64,000 nt of DNA from an uncultured Oscillospiraceae bacterium (GTDB lineage Bacteria; Bacillota; Clostridia; Oscillospirales; Oscillospiraceae). Shown in pieces: positions 8,658 to 17,132 of this stretch (position 1 is its first letter; the number at the start of each line of letters is the position of its first letter). The notes beneath the pieces were generated by a model, which was not told where the DNA came from, made no database searches, and saw nothing but the letters and a program-made list of their open reading frames with translations. The stretch is from NCBI GenBank assembly GCA_910588455.1, contig CAJUPG010000001.1, positions 1 to 64,000 on the forward strand. The letters are read 5' to 3'. Both the position numbers and the translations under genes were made by a program.

Positions 8658-9481
8658 CGCGGGTCCAGATGGACGTTCAGGTGGTTGTATGTCATTTCCA
8701 CGCCATATTTCTCAAAGGAGTCCCGGGCCCCCTCCAGTAGGGCATAGTAGACGGTCCAGTAGTCGTCGCTGTCCGTCCACACCCGGACCACGTAGTCGAT
8801 GGCGCTGGACTGATAGGCGCTGACGCGGATGGCCGGGGCAGGCTCGGGTTTGATTTGCGGAATGGAGTCCACCACCTCCTGAATGGCCTGCTTGACCGTC
8901 TGGGCCGGCGCTTCGTAGGAGGCGGAGAGGGTTACATCCACCCGCCGGCCCTCCTCATGGTTGGTGAAGTTGATGATCTTGGCGGCGGACATCTGGCTGT
9001 TTGGGACGCTGATGTGCTTGCCGTCAAAGGACAGCAGCCGGGTGTAGGACAGACCAATGGACTCCACTGTCCCCTCGATGCCGTCGGCCTGGATGTAGTC
9101 CCCGGGCTGGAAGGGTTTTGCCGCCAGAATCGTCATGCCCCCGGCCAGGTTGGTCAAGGTGTTCTGCAGGGCCAGGGAAACCGCCAGGCCCGCCACGCTC
9201 AGCAGGGCGATGAGGGGGGCGATGTCCACCTCCAGGGAGCCCAGCAGGGTGAGAATCAGCAGCACCCACAGAGAGACGCGGACAAGGGAGCGCAGCTGCT
9301 TGTGAAGGCCGAACAAATCCTTGTGCCGGTCCAGCAGCCGGTCCACCGCCTTCATCAGCAGGCGGATCACCAGAAATCCTATGGCAAAAATAAAAATGGT
9401 CCGGAACAGAAGTTCAAAGGACAGCTTGCTGGGGTCCAGCGCGCCGAACACCTCCTGGACCGTGCTTTCGTCTACCGGCAT
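8654..9481 (-). CDS. mscS: Small-conductance mechanosensitive channel, MscS family
   Basis: 275 residues. Three hydrophobic segments at ~25-45, ~68-88 and ~92-120 end in the glycine/alanine-rich pore helix (SVAGLAVSLALQNTLTNLAGGMTIL). The MscS beta domain follows (FQPGDYIQADGIEGTVESIGLSYTRL, ISVPNSQM), then an alpha/beta cytoplasmic vestibule. The length is close to E. coli MscS (286). MscS channels release solutes on hypo-osmotic shock. The start lies 2 bases after the stop of the DtxR/MntR-type regulator, so the two are probably one transcript. That is an unexpected partner for a metal-dependent repressor. Confidence 0.92.
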   Translation of the reverse strand: MPVDESTVQEVFGALDPSKLSFELLFRTIFIFAIGFLVIRLLMKAVDRLLDRHKDLFGLHKQLRSLVRVSLWVLLILTLLGSLEVDIAPLIALLSVAGLAVSLALQNTLTNLAGGMTILAAKPFQPGDYIQADGIEGTVESIGLSYTRLLSFDGKHISVPNSQMSAAKIINFTNHEEGRRVDVTLSASYEAPAQTVKQAIQEVVDSIPQIKPEPAPAIRVSAYQSSAIDYVVRVWTDSDDYWTVYYALLEGARDSFEKYGVEMTYNHLNVHLDPR

Positions 9482-9483
9482 GG

Positions 9484-9849
9484 CTATACCTCCCCCACGT
9501 AGCGCTTGAGACAGTCGAAGGTCTCGGGGCTGATGTGGTGTTCAATGCGGCAGGCGTCCCGGGCGGCGGTTTCGGGCGAAACCCCCAGCTGGACCAGCCA
9601 GTGGGAGAGAAACTGGTGCCGCTCGTAGACGCTTCGGGCGACCGCCTCCCCCTCGGTGGTAAGCAGCAGCCGACCGTCGCTCTCCATGGTGATGTATCCA
9701 TTGGTCCGGAGAATGGACATGGCCCGGCTGATGGAGGGCTTGGAGTAGCCCAGGTGCTGTACCACGTCGATGGAGCGCACAGAGCCGTTTTTTTCCCGCA
9801 GCATCAGAATGGCTTCCAGATAATCTTCGCCGGATTCGTGCAGAGACAT
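9484..9849 (-). CDS. DtxR/MntR-family metal-dependent transcriptional repressor
   Basis: 121 residues: a winged-helix DNA-binding domain (VRSIDVVQHLGYSKPSISRAMSIL, residues 24-47) and a dimerisation/metal domain. There is no SH3-like C-terminal domain, as in MntR. By alignment with MntR the metal ligands are D9, E12, H78, C100, E103 and H104. Five match MntR. The sixth, Glu99 in MntR, is Cys as in DtxR (ACRIEH against DtxR ACRWEH). Metal selectivity therefore cannot be assigned to Mn or Fe from sequence. The start at 9849 (MSLHESGEDYL) is chosen over upstream in-frame starts because GGGAGG is 9 bases upstream. The promoter is at 9887-9915. Confidence 0.88.
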   Translation of the reverse strand: MSLHESGEDYLEAILMLREKNGSVRSIDVVQHLGYSKPSISRAMSILRTNGYITMESDGRLLLTTEGEAVARSVYERHQFLSHWLVQLGVSPETAARDACRIEHHISPETFDCLKRYVGEV

Positions 9850-9886
9850 AAGCAGTATCCTCCCGAACAAGATTGGGTCTGCGGAC

Positions 9887-9915
9887 AGTGTAACATATTT
9901 TTGCCCTGCTGGCAA
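9887..9915 (-). promoter_or_regulatory. Promoter of the mntR-like/mscS pair
   Basis: Minus strand TTGCCA (9910-9915), 17-base spacer, TACACT (9887-9892). The -35 overlaps a small inverted repeat TTGCC-ctgct-GGCAA (9901-9915) that could be an operator. A TATAAT on the plus strand at 9927-9932 may serve the divergent glucan synthase gene, but I see no good -35 for it. Confidence 0.55.
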
Positions 9916-9988
9916 CGGGTGAATTGTATAATCCTCCCAAAAGGGGGAACAATCCAGAGGAATAATGAGTCATTGGAGGGGTCACAAG

Positions 9989-12900
9989 ATGGCGGATCAA
10001 TCCTTTTCTCCCGTTCCTCTGGACGATGAACATTTAGCCAAATACGGAAAAAACGCCGCCCGGTGCCTGAAGCCGGAGGGAAGCATCTCCTTAAAGCAGG
10101 CGGCCCGCCAGATCCGGGAGGATTTGCGCACCCTGGCCCAGACTGTGCGCAGTCTGTCCGACGCGCCGCCGGCGGGGCAGTCCCCGGCGGTGGAGTGGCT
10201 GCTGGACAACCACTACCTGGCCCAGCGGGTGGGGGTGGACGCCGCCGCCGTCCTGGGCCGCAGCGGCCGGGTGCGCCGAAGCGTGGAGGAGAGCGTGGTG
10301 CAGGTGTGCGCCCGGGGGGCGGTGTGGGCCGCTCCGGAGCTGGAGCTGGAGCGGCTGGAGCTGTATCTGTCCCAGTTCCAGAGTGAGGTCCCCCTGACGG
10401 AGCGGGAGCTGTCGCTGCTGGCTCCGGCTTTGGCCTGGGCCCTGCTGCGCCGTCTGGCCCAGCTCAGCCAAGACGCGTGGGCGATGGCGGAGGGCAAGAA
10501 GGACCCGGCGGCGTTCCAGGCCCTGTTTGCCGGCCTGCGCTCTCTGGAGGCCATCCACTGGGGCCGTTTTCTGGAGCGGCAGAGCCGCCTGGAGACCCTG
10601 CTGCGCCAGGACCCCACCGGGGACTACCCCAACATGGAGGAGAATACCCGCCGCCGCTACCGGCAGCAGGTGTGCCGTCTGGCCCGGCGGCAGAAGTGGA
10701 CGGAGGCGGAGGCCGCGGAGGAGGCCCTGGAGCTGGCCCAAAAACACAGCCGGCACATCGGGTACTATCTGTTCACCAAGCCCCTGGGCCGTCCCGCCGC
10801 CTATGTGCCGGACAGCCTGTATGCCGTTTCTGTGCTTTTGCTTACCGGCGTGCTGTCCCTGGCTCTGGGGAGCGCGGGCTATGGCATTTTGCTTCCGGCG
10901 CTGCTGTTTCTGCCTCTGTCGGATATTGTAAAAAATGGTCTGGATTTTATCCTCTCCCACATTGTCCGTCCCCGGTCCATTCCCCGGATGGCGCTGGAGG
11001 AGGGGGTCCCCCGGTCGGGCCGGACCTTATGCGTCATTGCCGCCCTGCTTACCGGCGAGGAGAGCGGGAAGGAGCTGGCGGGAGATCTGGAGCGCTACCG
11101 GCTGGCGAACCGGGACTGCGGGGAAGAGCTGCGTTTCGGCGTTCTGGCGGATCTGCCGGACAGCGGATCCCCTATGGACAAAAAGGGCCGGGCCTGGGTG
11201 AAGTCCGCCCAAAAAGCCATTGACGCCCTGAACAAGACCTATGGCGGCGGATTTTATCTTTTCTTCCGGCCCCCGGCGTTCCAGTCCCGGGACGAGAAGT
11301 ACCAGGGTTGGGAGCGCAAGCGGGGAGCCCTGGTGGAGCTGGTGCGTCTGCTGAAGGGAGAGAGCTCCGGCCTGAAGCTCCGGGCGGGGGAGGAGGCGTG
11401 GCTGTCCGATGTGCGGTACGTCATTACCCTGGACAGTGACACCAGTCTGAACGTAGGGGCCGCCCGGGAGCTCATTGGAGCCATGCTACACCCCCTGAAT
11501 CAGCCGGAGATCGACGAAAAGCGCCAGGTGGTGGTTCGGGGGTACGCCCTGCTCCAGCCCCGTGTATCCGTGGAGCTGGAGGCCGCCAACCGCTCCACGT
11601 TCTCCCGCATTTTCGCGGGGCAGGGGGGCGTGGACCCCTACGGCTCCACCGCCAGCGATGTGTACCACGACCTGTTTGACCAGGGGACCTACACCGGCAA
11701 GGGCATTTTCCAGGTGGACGCCTTTTACCGGTGTCTGGACAACCGCCTGCCGGACAACCGGGTGCTGTCCCACGATTTGCTGGAGGGCAGCTATTTACAC
11801 GCGGGCCTGCTAGGGGAGGTGGAGCTGAGCGATGGGTTCCCCTACCAGGTGAACGCCTTTTTTGCCCGCCAGCACCGGTGGGTCCGGGGGGACTGGCAGC
11901 TGCTGCCCTGGCTGCTGCCCCGGGTGCCCTCTCTGCGGGAGGGCTGCGGCGGCCGGGAGCGCAACCCCCTGACCCCTCTGGCCCGGTGGAAAATTTTCGA
12001 CAACCTGCGCCGCTCTCTGTCTCCCATTGCCACCCTGCTGGCTCTGGTGCTGGGGATCTGCCTGTCCGGAAAGACCTTCGCGGCGGCGGGGACTGTTGCG
12101 GTGCTGTCGGCGGCCTCTAACCTGCTGCTGTCCGGGGTGGAGCTGGCCGCCCGCCGGGGAGCCGGGAGCCATGTGCGCTACCATTCCACAATCATTGCCG
12201 GGCTGGAGGGGGCGATTTTGCAGACCCTCTTGCAGCTGGTTTTGCTGCCCTGTCAAGCGTATCTGTCCCTCACCGCCGCCGGCGCCGCGCTGTGGCGGAT
12301 GCTGATTACCCGGAAAAATCTGCTCTCCTGGGTAACTGCCGCCCAGACCATGGGAAAAAAGGGCAGTCTGTGGAGCTATTTCCGCAAGGAGTGGTTTTCC
12401 GTGGCTGTGGGGCTGCTCACTCTGCTGGGAGCCCAGCTGCGCATTGGCATGGCGGTGGGCTTTGTCTGGATGTGCGCCCCGGCCATCGCCTGGGCACTGA
12501 GCCAGCCCAAGGGGCATAAAAGAGGCGTATCCCCGGCGGACCGGGCCTTCCTGCTCCACCAGGCGGGGCTCATCTGGGGGTATTTTGACACATTTCTGCG
12601 GCCCCAGGACAACTGGCTGCCCCCGGACAACTGGCAGGAGCGGCCCGCTGTGGGCCTGGCCCGCCGGACCTCTCCCACCAACATCGGTATGGCCCTGCTG
12701 TCCATTCTGGGGGCAGTGGACCTGGACCTGCTGGCCCGGGAAAAGGGTGAATTTTTGATCTCCAATATGCTGGACACCCTGGAGGGACTGGAGAAATGGC
12801 GGGGCCACCTGTATAACTGGTACTCCACGGAGACCGCCCGCCCCCTGGAGCCCCGGTACGTGTCCACTGTGGACAGCGGCAACCTGTGCGCCAGCCTGAT

Positions 12901-15900
12901 TGCTCTGCGGGAAGGGCTGTACGAGTGGGGGGAAGGGGATCTGGCCCGCCGGGCGGAGCGGCTGTCCGACAGCATGGACTTTTCGCCCCTCTACGACCGG
13001 GACCGCAAGCTCTTTTTCATCGGCTGGGAGCTGGAGCGGGACAAGCCCACCCCCGGCTACTACGACCTGATGGCCAGCGAGGCCCGGCAGACCAGTTACC
13101 TGGCCGTGGCCCGGGGGGAGGTGGACCCCCGCCACTGGCGGCAGCTGGGCCGGATGCTGCTGGGGGAGAACGACTACCGGGGGATGGCCTCCTGGACGGG
13201 GACCATGTTTGAATATTTCATGCCCAATTTGCTGCTGCCCTGCGAGGAGAATTCCCTGCTGTATGAATCCCTGGCCTTCTGCGTCTACGCCCAGAAGCGC
13301 CGGGGCGCCAAGATGCACGCCCCCTGGGGGATTTCCGAGTCGGCTTTCTACGCCTTCGACCCGGCCCGGAACTACCAGTACAAGGCCCATGGGGTCCAGT
13401 CTCTGGGGCTGAAGCGGGGCTTGGACCAGGAGCTGGTTTTGTCCCCCTACTCGTCCTTTCTGGCGCTGCTGCTGGCCCCCAAAAGCGCCGCGGCCAATCT
13501 GCGCCGCCTGCGGGACTTGGGCATGGAGGGCCGGTTCGGCCTCTATGAGGCGGCGGACTTCACCCCCCAGAGGCTTACCGGAGAGGCCCGTTTTGCCCTG
13601 GTGCGCAGCTATATGTCCCATCACCTGGGCATGAGCCTGGTGGCCATTGACAACGCTCTGAACCAAAACGTGATGCAGAAGCGTTTCATGCGGGACCGGG
13701 CCATGTCCGCCTACCGGGAGCTTTTGCGGGAGCGCCTGCCGGTGGGTGCTCCGGTGGCCCGTCTGGCGGAGCGGGAGGCCCCAAAAAAACCGGAGCGCCG
13801 GGCGGCCCCGGCCCTGCTGCGGTGGGGGGAGGGAAGCAGCCGCCTCCAGCCGGCCTGCACCCTGCTGTCCAGCGGAAATTTGACCGCTCTGGCCTGGGAT
13901 AACGGGACGGTCCGGCTGAAGCTGGGCGGAGAGGAGCTGCTCCACAGCCGTCCGGGGGAGTGGTACGCCCCGGCGGGGATCTCCGCCTTTGTGCGCACGG
14001 AGGACGATTTTTACGGCGTCACCGCCGCGCCCCTCTACGCCGGGGACTGGCAGGGCCGGTGGGAATTTGACAGCGCCTGCGCCCGGTGGGAGAGCCGGGG
14101 GGTGCGGCTGTCCCTGACCCTGCCGCCTCAGGAGAACGGAGCCGTCTTTCGGGCGGAGCTCCGGGCGGAAGCGGACCACTGGAAGGGGGAACTGCTGCTC
14201 TATCTGGAGCCCGTGCTGGCCCGTCTGGAGGACTATCAGGCCCATCCGGCCTTCTCCCGGCTGTTTTTGGAGAGCAAGCGGGTGAAAAACGGCGTGGTAT
14301 TCTGCCGCCGTCCCAGGGGGCGGGAACAGCCGCCGGTGCTGGCGGTCCAGTGGGATGCGTCCGGAGCCTTCACCACTTCCCGGGAGCGGGCCCTGGGCCG
14401 GGGCGGCTTACGGGCCCTGCCCCACAAAAATTTGTCCCTGGACGGAGCGGTGGGAGCGGTGCTGGACCCCTGCCTGCTGTTAAAAATCCCCTTTGACCTG
14501 CGCCCCGGGGAGAGCAAAACCGTCCGGCTGGCCCTGGCGGGATCAGACAGCGAGTGCAGCGCTCTGGCCAGCGTTCAGAGCCTGCTGCAAAAGCCCGCCG
14601 CCGGCGCGGAAGGGGAGCTGGCCGGTACGGCCCTGCAACTGGGGCTGTCCCAGCGGGAAGCCCTGGAAGCCTTCGAGCTGCTGGGCCGATTGACCGTCCC
14701 CCAAAAGCTGCCCCCTCAGCGGGAGCTGTGGCCCTTCGGGGTTTCAGGCGACGTGCCCATCGCCGCCGGGCAGCTGATCCAGGAGGAGGAGCTGGAGCGG
14801 GCCAAGCTGTGGTGCGCTATGCACCAGTTCTTAAACCGGGGCGGATTTGCCTTTGACCTGGTCCTCCTGCTGGACGAGGAGGGGGACTACCGCCGTCCCC
14901 TGCGGACGGCTCTTACGGAGCACCTGAAAAAACTGGGGGCAGAGAGCGCCCTGGGGGCCAAAGGGGGCGTTCACCTATGCGACGGCAAACCGGCCCGGGA
15001 CATGGTCTACGCCCACGCCGCGGTGTGCCTGCCTTTGACGGAGCGCCTGCCGGTGGAGGACGTGCCGCCTCCCGGGCCAGTGGATGTATCGGACTGTCCG
15101 GCGGACTGGAGCATAGAACCCGACGGGGTTTTGAAGATTTTTGCTGGGGACAAGCTGCCCCCGGTGGGCTGGAGCCAGATTCTGTGCAATGAGGAATTCG
15201 GCTGGCTCACCGACGAAACGGGGAACGGCCTTTTGTGGACCGGCGGCAACAGCCGGGAGGGGGCCTTGACCCGCTGGCGCAACGACCCCTTGACAGTAGG
15301 CGGCGGGGAGCGGGTAGAGTTTAATGGCGTTTCCGTCTTTGCAGACGGGGACGGGCTGGACTGTACGGTGTCCTACCGGCCGGGAGAGGCCGTTTGGAAG
15401 AAAAAGCTGCCCAACGGGGCGCTGACCACCCGGGCCTGGGTGCCCATGGAGGAAAACCGGCGGTATATCGCCGTAAGGTGCGGGCAGGAGGGGGCGTTGT
15501 CCTACCGGCTGGAGGACGGTCCGGCCCTGATCCAGCCGGTCAAGGCGGGGGAGACCTGGACCCTGGTAGACCAGTCCCACTGGGAGAAGCGGGGGGTTCC
15601 GGAGAAAACCGAGCCCTTCTGGAGGAATTTGAACAAACTCCGCATCAATACCCCCAGCCCTGAGTTGAATCATTATGTAAACTGCTGGGGCCTCTATCAG
15701 GTAACCGCCTGCCGGCTGTTCGCCCGGACCTCCCAGTATCAGAACGGCGGGGCCTACGGCTTCCGGGATCAGCTCCAGGACGTGTGCGCCCTGATGACCG
15801 CCGCTCCGGCCCTGGCCAGAGAGCAGATTTTACGCTGCTGCGCCCGTCAATTTGAGGAGGGGGACGTACAGCACTGGTGGCACCCGCCCCACGGGGCCGG

Positions 15901-17008
15901 CGTACGCACCCGCATCACGGACGACCTGCTGTGGCTGCCCTATGCGGCGCATCGTTATGTAAATTTAACTGGAGACGAAAAGCTATGGGACGAGCCCGTC
16001 CCATACCTTCATGCCCCGCCCCTGGAGCCGGATCAGCAGCAGCGGTACGACACCCCGGAAATTTCGTCCCAAACCGGGACCGTCCGGGAGCACTGTCAGC
16101 GGGCGGTGCAGAGGGTCATTGAGAGGGGCTTTGGGTCCCACGGTCTGGCCCTCATGGGGACCGGGGACTGGAACGACGGCATGGACCGGGTGGGGGAGCG
16201 GGGCCGGGGGGAGTCTGTGTGGCTGACCTGGTTTCTTGCCTTGGTGCTGAAGGACTTTCCGGAGTATGAGCAGGTCCGGCAAAACTGCCTCAAGGCCGCC
16301 GAACAGGCCTGGGACGGGGCCTGGTACCGCCGGGGCTACTACGACGATGGGACCCCGCTGGGTTCCCAGGGAAACGACCAGTGCAAAATCGACTCCATCG
16401 CCCAGTCTTTTGCTGTCTTTGCCGGCGGGGCGCGGGGGGCTGAGGCGGTAGATTCTGCCATTACAGAACTCTTTGACGAAAAAAATCAGCTGATCAAGCT
16501 GTTCAGTCCCGCCTTTACAGGCCGGGGCAAGGACCCGGGCTATATCCGGGGCTACCTGCCCGGAGTCCGGGAGAACGGCGGGCAGTACACCCACGGCGCG
16601 GTGTGGTTAGCCATCGCCTGCCTGGAGCTGGGGGACGGCGACCGGGGTTGGCAGCTGCTGCACGCCCTGCTGCCGGAGACCCACCCAACCGAAATTTATC
16701 GGACCGAGCCCTATGTCATTGCTGCCGACGTGTACGCGGCCCAGGGCCACCAGGGCCGGGGCGGCTGGAGCTGGTACACCGGCGCGGCGGGGTGGTACTA
16801 CCGGGCGGCGGTGGAGCACCTGCTGGGCTTACGGGTCCGGGCGGGGCGGCTGTATGTGGAGCCGGTCCTGCCCCAATCCTGGCCGGGATTTTCGGCGGAG
16901 TGGCAGCTGCCCAATGGGAAGCGGCTGCACATTGAGGTAAAACGGGGGGAACCGCCTGTCTGCCGCTTGGATGGGAAACTGATGAAAAATGGGGTGGAAA
17001 TTCTGTAG
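9989..17008 (+). CDS. Cyclic beta-1,2-glucan synthase-like enzyme (GT84 / central hydrolase-like / GH94)
   Basis: 2,339 residues, the largest gene here. After a helical N-terminus (~1-270), membrane helices at ~270-330 precede a glycosyltransferase domain with D482-S-D484 in ITLDSDTSLNVGA and QHRWVRGDWQ at ~628-636, followed by more membrane helices (~670-850). A central region from ~860 (SPTNIGMALLSILGA, YNWYSTETARPLEPRYVSTVDSG) corresponds to the cyclising transglycosylase domain of such synthases. The C-terminal ~1,050 residues are a GH94 phosphorylase-like domain with GDWNDGMD at 2059-2066, carrying the likely catalytic acid D2063. This order is that of NdvB/Cgs, which make cyclic beta-1,2-glucan from UDP-glucose at the membrane; related proteins reach ~2,800 residues. 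ATG 9989 is preferred over ATG 9965 because GGAGGG sits 8 bases upstream. No export gene is adjacent, so product and location are inferred. Confidence 0.88.
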   Translation: MADQSFSPVPLDDEHLAKYGKNAARCLKPEGSISLKQAARQIREDLRTLAQTVRSLSDAPPAGQSPAVEWLLDNHYLAQRVGVDAAAVLGRSGRVRRSVEESVVQVCARGAVWAAPELELERLELYLSQFQSEVPLTERELSLLAPALAWALLRRLAQLSQDAWAMAEGKKDPAAFQALFAGLRSLEAIHWGRFLERQSRLETLLRQDPTGDYPNMEENTRRRYRQQVCRLARRQKWTEAEAAEEALELAQKHSRHIGYYLFTKPLGRPAAYVPDSLYAVSVLLLTGVLSLALGSAGYGILLPALLFLPLSDIVKNGLDFILSHIVRPRSIPRMALEEGVPRSGRTLCVIAALLTGEESGKELAGDLERYRLANRDCGEELRFGVLADLPDSGSPMDKKGRAWVKSAQKAIDALNKTYGGGFYLFFRPPAFQSRDEKYQGWERKRGALVELVRLLKGESSGLKLRAGEEAWLSDVRYVITLDSDTSLNVGAARELIGAMLHPLNQPEIDEKRQVVVRGYALLQPRVSVELEAANRSTFSRIFAGQGGVDPYGSTASDVYHDLFDQGTYTGKGIFQVDAFYRCLDNRLPDNRVLSHDLLEGSYLHAGLLGEVELSDGFPYQVNAFFARQHRWVRGDWQLLPWLLPRVPSLREGCGGRERNPLTPLARWKIFDNLRRSLSPIATLLALVLGICLSGKTFAAAGTVAVLSAASNLLLSGVELAARRGAGSHVRYHSTIIAGLEGAILQTLLQLVLLPCQAYLSLTAAGAALWRMLITRKNLLSWVTAAQTMGKKGSLWSYFRKEWFSVAVGLLTLLGAQLRIGMAVGFVWMCAPAIAWALSQPKGHKRGVSPADRAFLLHQAGLIWGYFDTFLRPQDNWLPPDNWQERPAVGLARRTSPTNIGMALLSILGAVDLDLLAREKGEFLISNMLDTLEGLEKWRGHLYNWYSTETARPLEPRYVSTVDSGNLCASLIALREGLYEWGEGDLARRAERLSDSMDFSPLYDRDRKLFFIGWELERDKPTPGYYDLMASEARQTSYLAVARGEVDPRHWRQLGRMLLGENDYRGMASWTGTMFEYFMPNLLLPCEENSLLYESLAFCVYAQKRRGAKMHAPWGISESAFYAFDPARNYQYKAHGVQSLGLKRGLDQELVLSPYSSFLALLLAPKSAAANLRRLRDLGMEGRFGLYEAADFTPQRLTGEARFALVRSYMSHHLGMSLVAIDNALNQNVMQKRFMRDRAMSAYRELLRERLPVGAPVARLAEREAPKKPERRAAPALLRWGEGSSRLQPACTLLSSGNLTALAWDNGTVRLKLGGEELLHSRPGEWYAPAGISAFVRTEDDFYGVTAAPLYAGDWQGRWEFDSACARWESRGVRLSLTLPPQENGAVFRAELRAEADHWKGELLLYLEPVLARLEDYQAHPAFSRLFLESKRVKNGVVFCRRPRGREQPPVLAVQWDASGAFTTSRERALGRGGLRALPHKNLSLDGAVGAVLDPCLLLKIPFDLRPGESKTVRLALAGSDSECSALASVQSLLQKPAAGAEGELAGTALQLGLSQREALEAFELLGRLTVPQKLPPQRELWPFGVSGDVPIAAGQLIQEEELERAKLWCAMHQFLNRGGFAFDLVLLLDEEGDYRRPLRTALTEHLKKLGAESALGAKGGVHLCDGKPARDMVYAHAAVCLPLTERLPVEDVPPPGPVDVSDCPADWSIEPDGVLKIFAGDKLPPVGWSQILCNEEFGWLTDETGNGLLWTGGNSREGALTRWRNDPLTVGGGERVEFNGVSVFADGDGLDCTVSYRPGEAVWKKKLPNGALTTRAWVPMEENRRYIAVRCGQEGALSYRLEDGPALIQPVKAGETWTLVDQSHWEKRGVPEKTEPFWRNLNKLRINTPSPELNHYVNCWGLYQVTACRLFARTSQYQNGGAYGFRDQLQDVCALMTAAPALAREQILRCCARQFEEGDVQHWWHPPHGAGVRTRITDDLLWLPYAAHRYVNLTGDEKLWDEPVPYLHAPPLEPDQQQRYDTPEISSQTGTVREHCQRAVQRVIERGFGSHGLALMGTGDWNDGMDRVGERGRGESVWLTWFLALVLKDFPEYEQVRQNCLKAAEQAWDGAWYRRGYYDDGTPLGSQGNDQCKIDSIAQSFAVFAGGARGAEAVDSAITELFDEKNQLIKLFSPAFTGRGKDPGYIRGYLPGVRENGGQYTHGAVWLAIACLELGDGDRGWQLLHALLPETHPTEIYRTEPYVIAADVYAAQGHQGRGGWSWYTGAAGWYYRAAVEHLLGLRVRAGRLYVEPVLPQSWPGFSAEWQLPNGKRLHIEVKRGEPPVCRLDGKLMKNGVEIL

Positions 17009-17036
17009 GGGCGGCCTGGAGCCGCCCCCGCCCCTA
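17005..17036. repeat. REP-like GC-rich palindrome, copy 1
   Basis: GTAGGGG, then a hairpin (GGGGCGGC-ctgga-GCCGCCCC), then CGCCCCTAA. The layout matches that of the repeat at 61915-61951. It includes the stop codon of the glucan synthase gene. There is no T-run, so it is a poor intrinsic terminator. Confidence 0.5.
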
Positions 17037-17065
17037 AAGGGGAAAATATTTGTTCACAAAAAATT

Positions 17066-17094
17066 TTGATTTTTTTCCTCAAACCATGTATAAT
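17066..17094 (+). promoter_or_regulatory. Promoter of the yfmF-yfmH-lgt-folD unit
   Basis: TTGATT (17066-17071), 17-base spacer, perfect TATAAT (17089-17094), 38 bases before the yfmF ATG. Confidence 0.75.
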
Positions 17095-17132
17095 GCTTCT
17101 TGAGATAAATTTCCCAGGAAAGGATTGGTTTC

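Noticed and set aside
11810..14245. 811-codon open frame antisense to the glucan synthase gene
   Set aside because: It is a GC-rich shadow with repetitive Gly/Pro/Gln/Arg composition and no domain. The plus-strand frame has clear enzyme motifs throughout.
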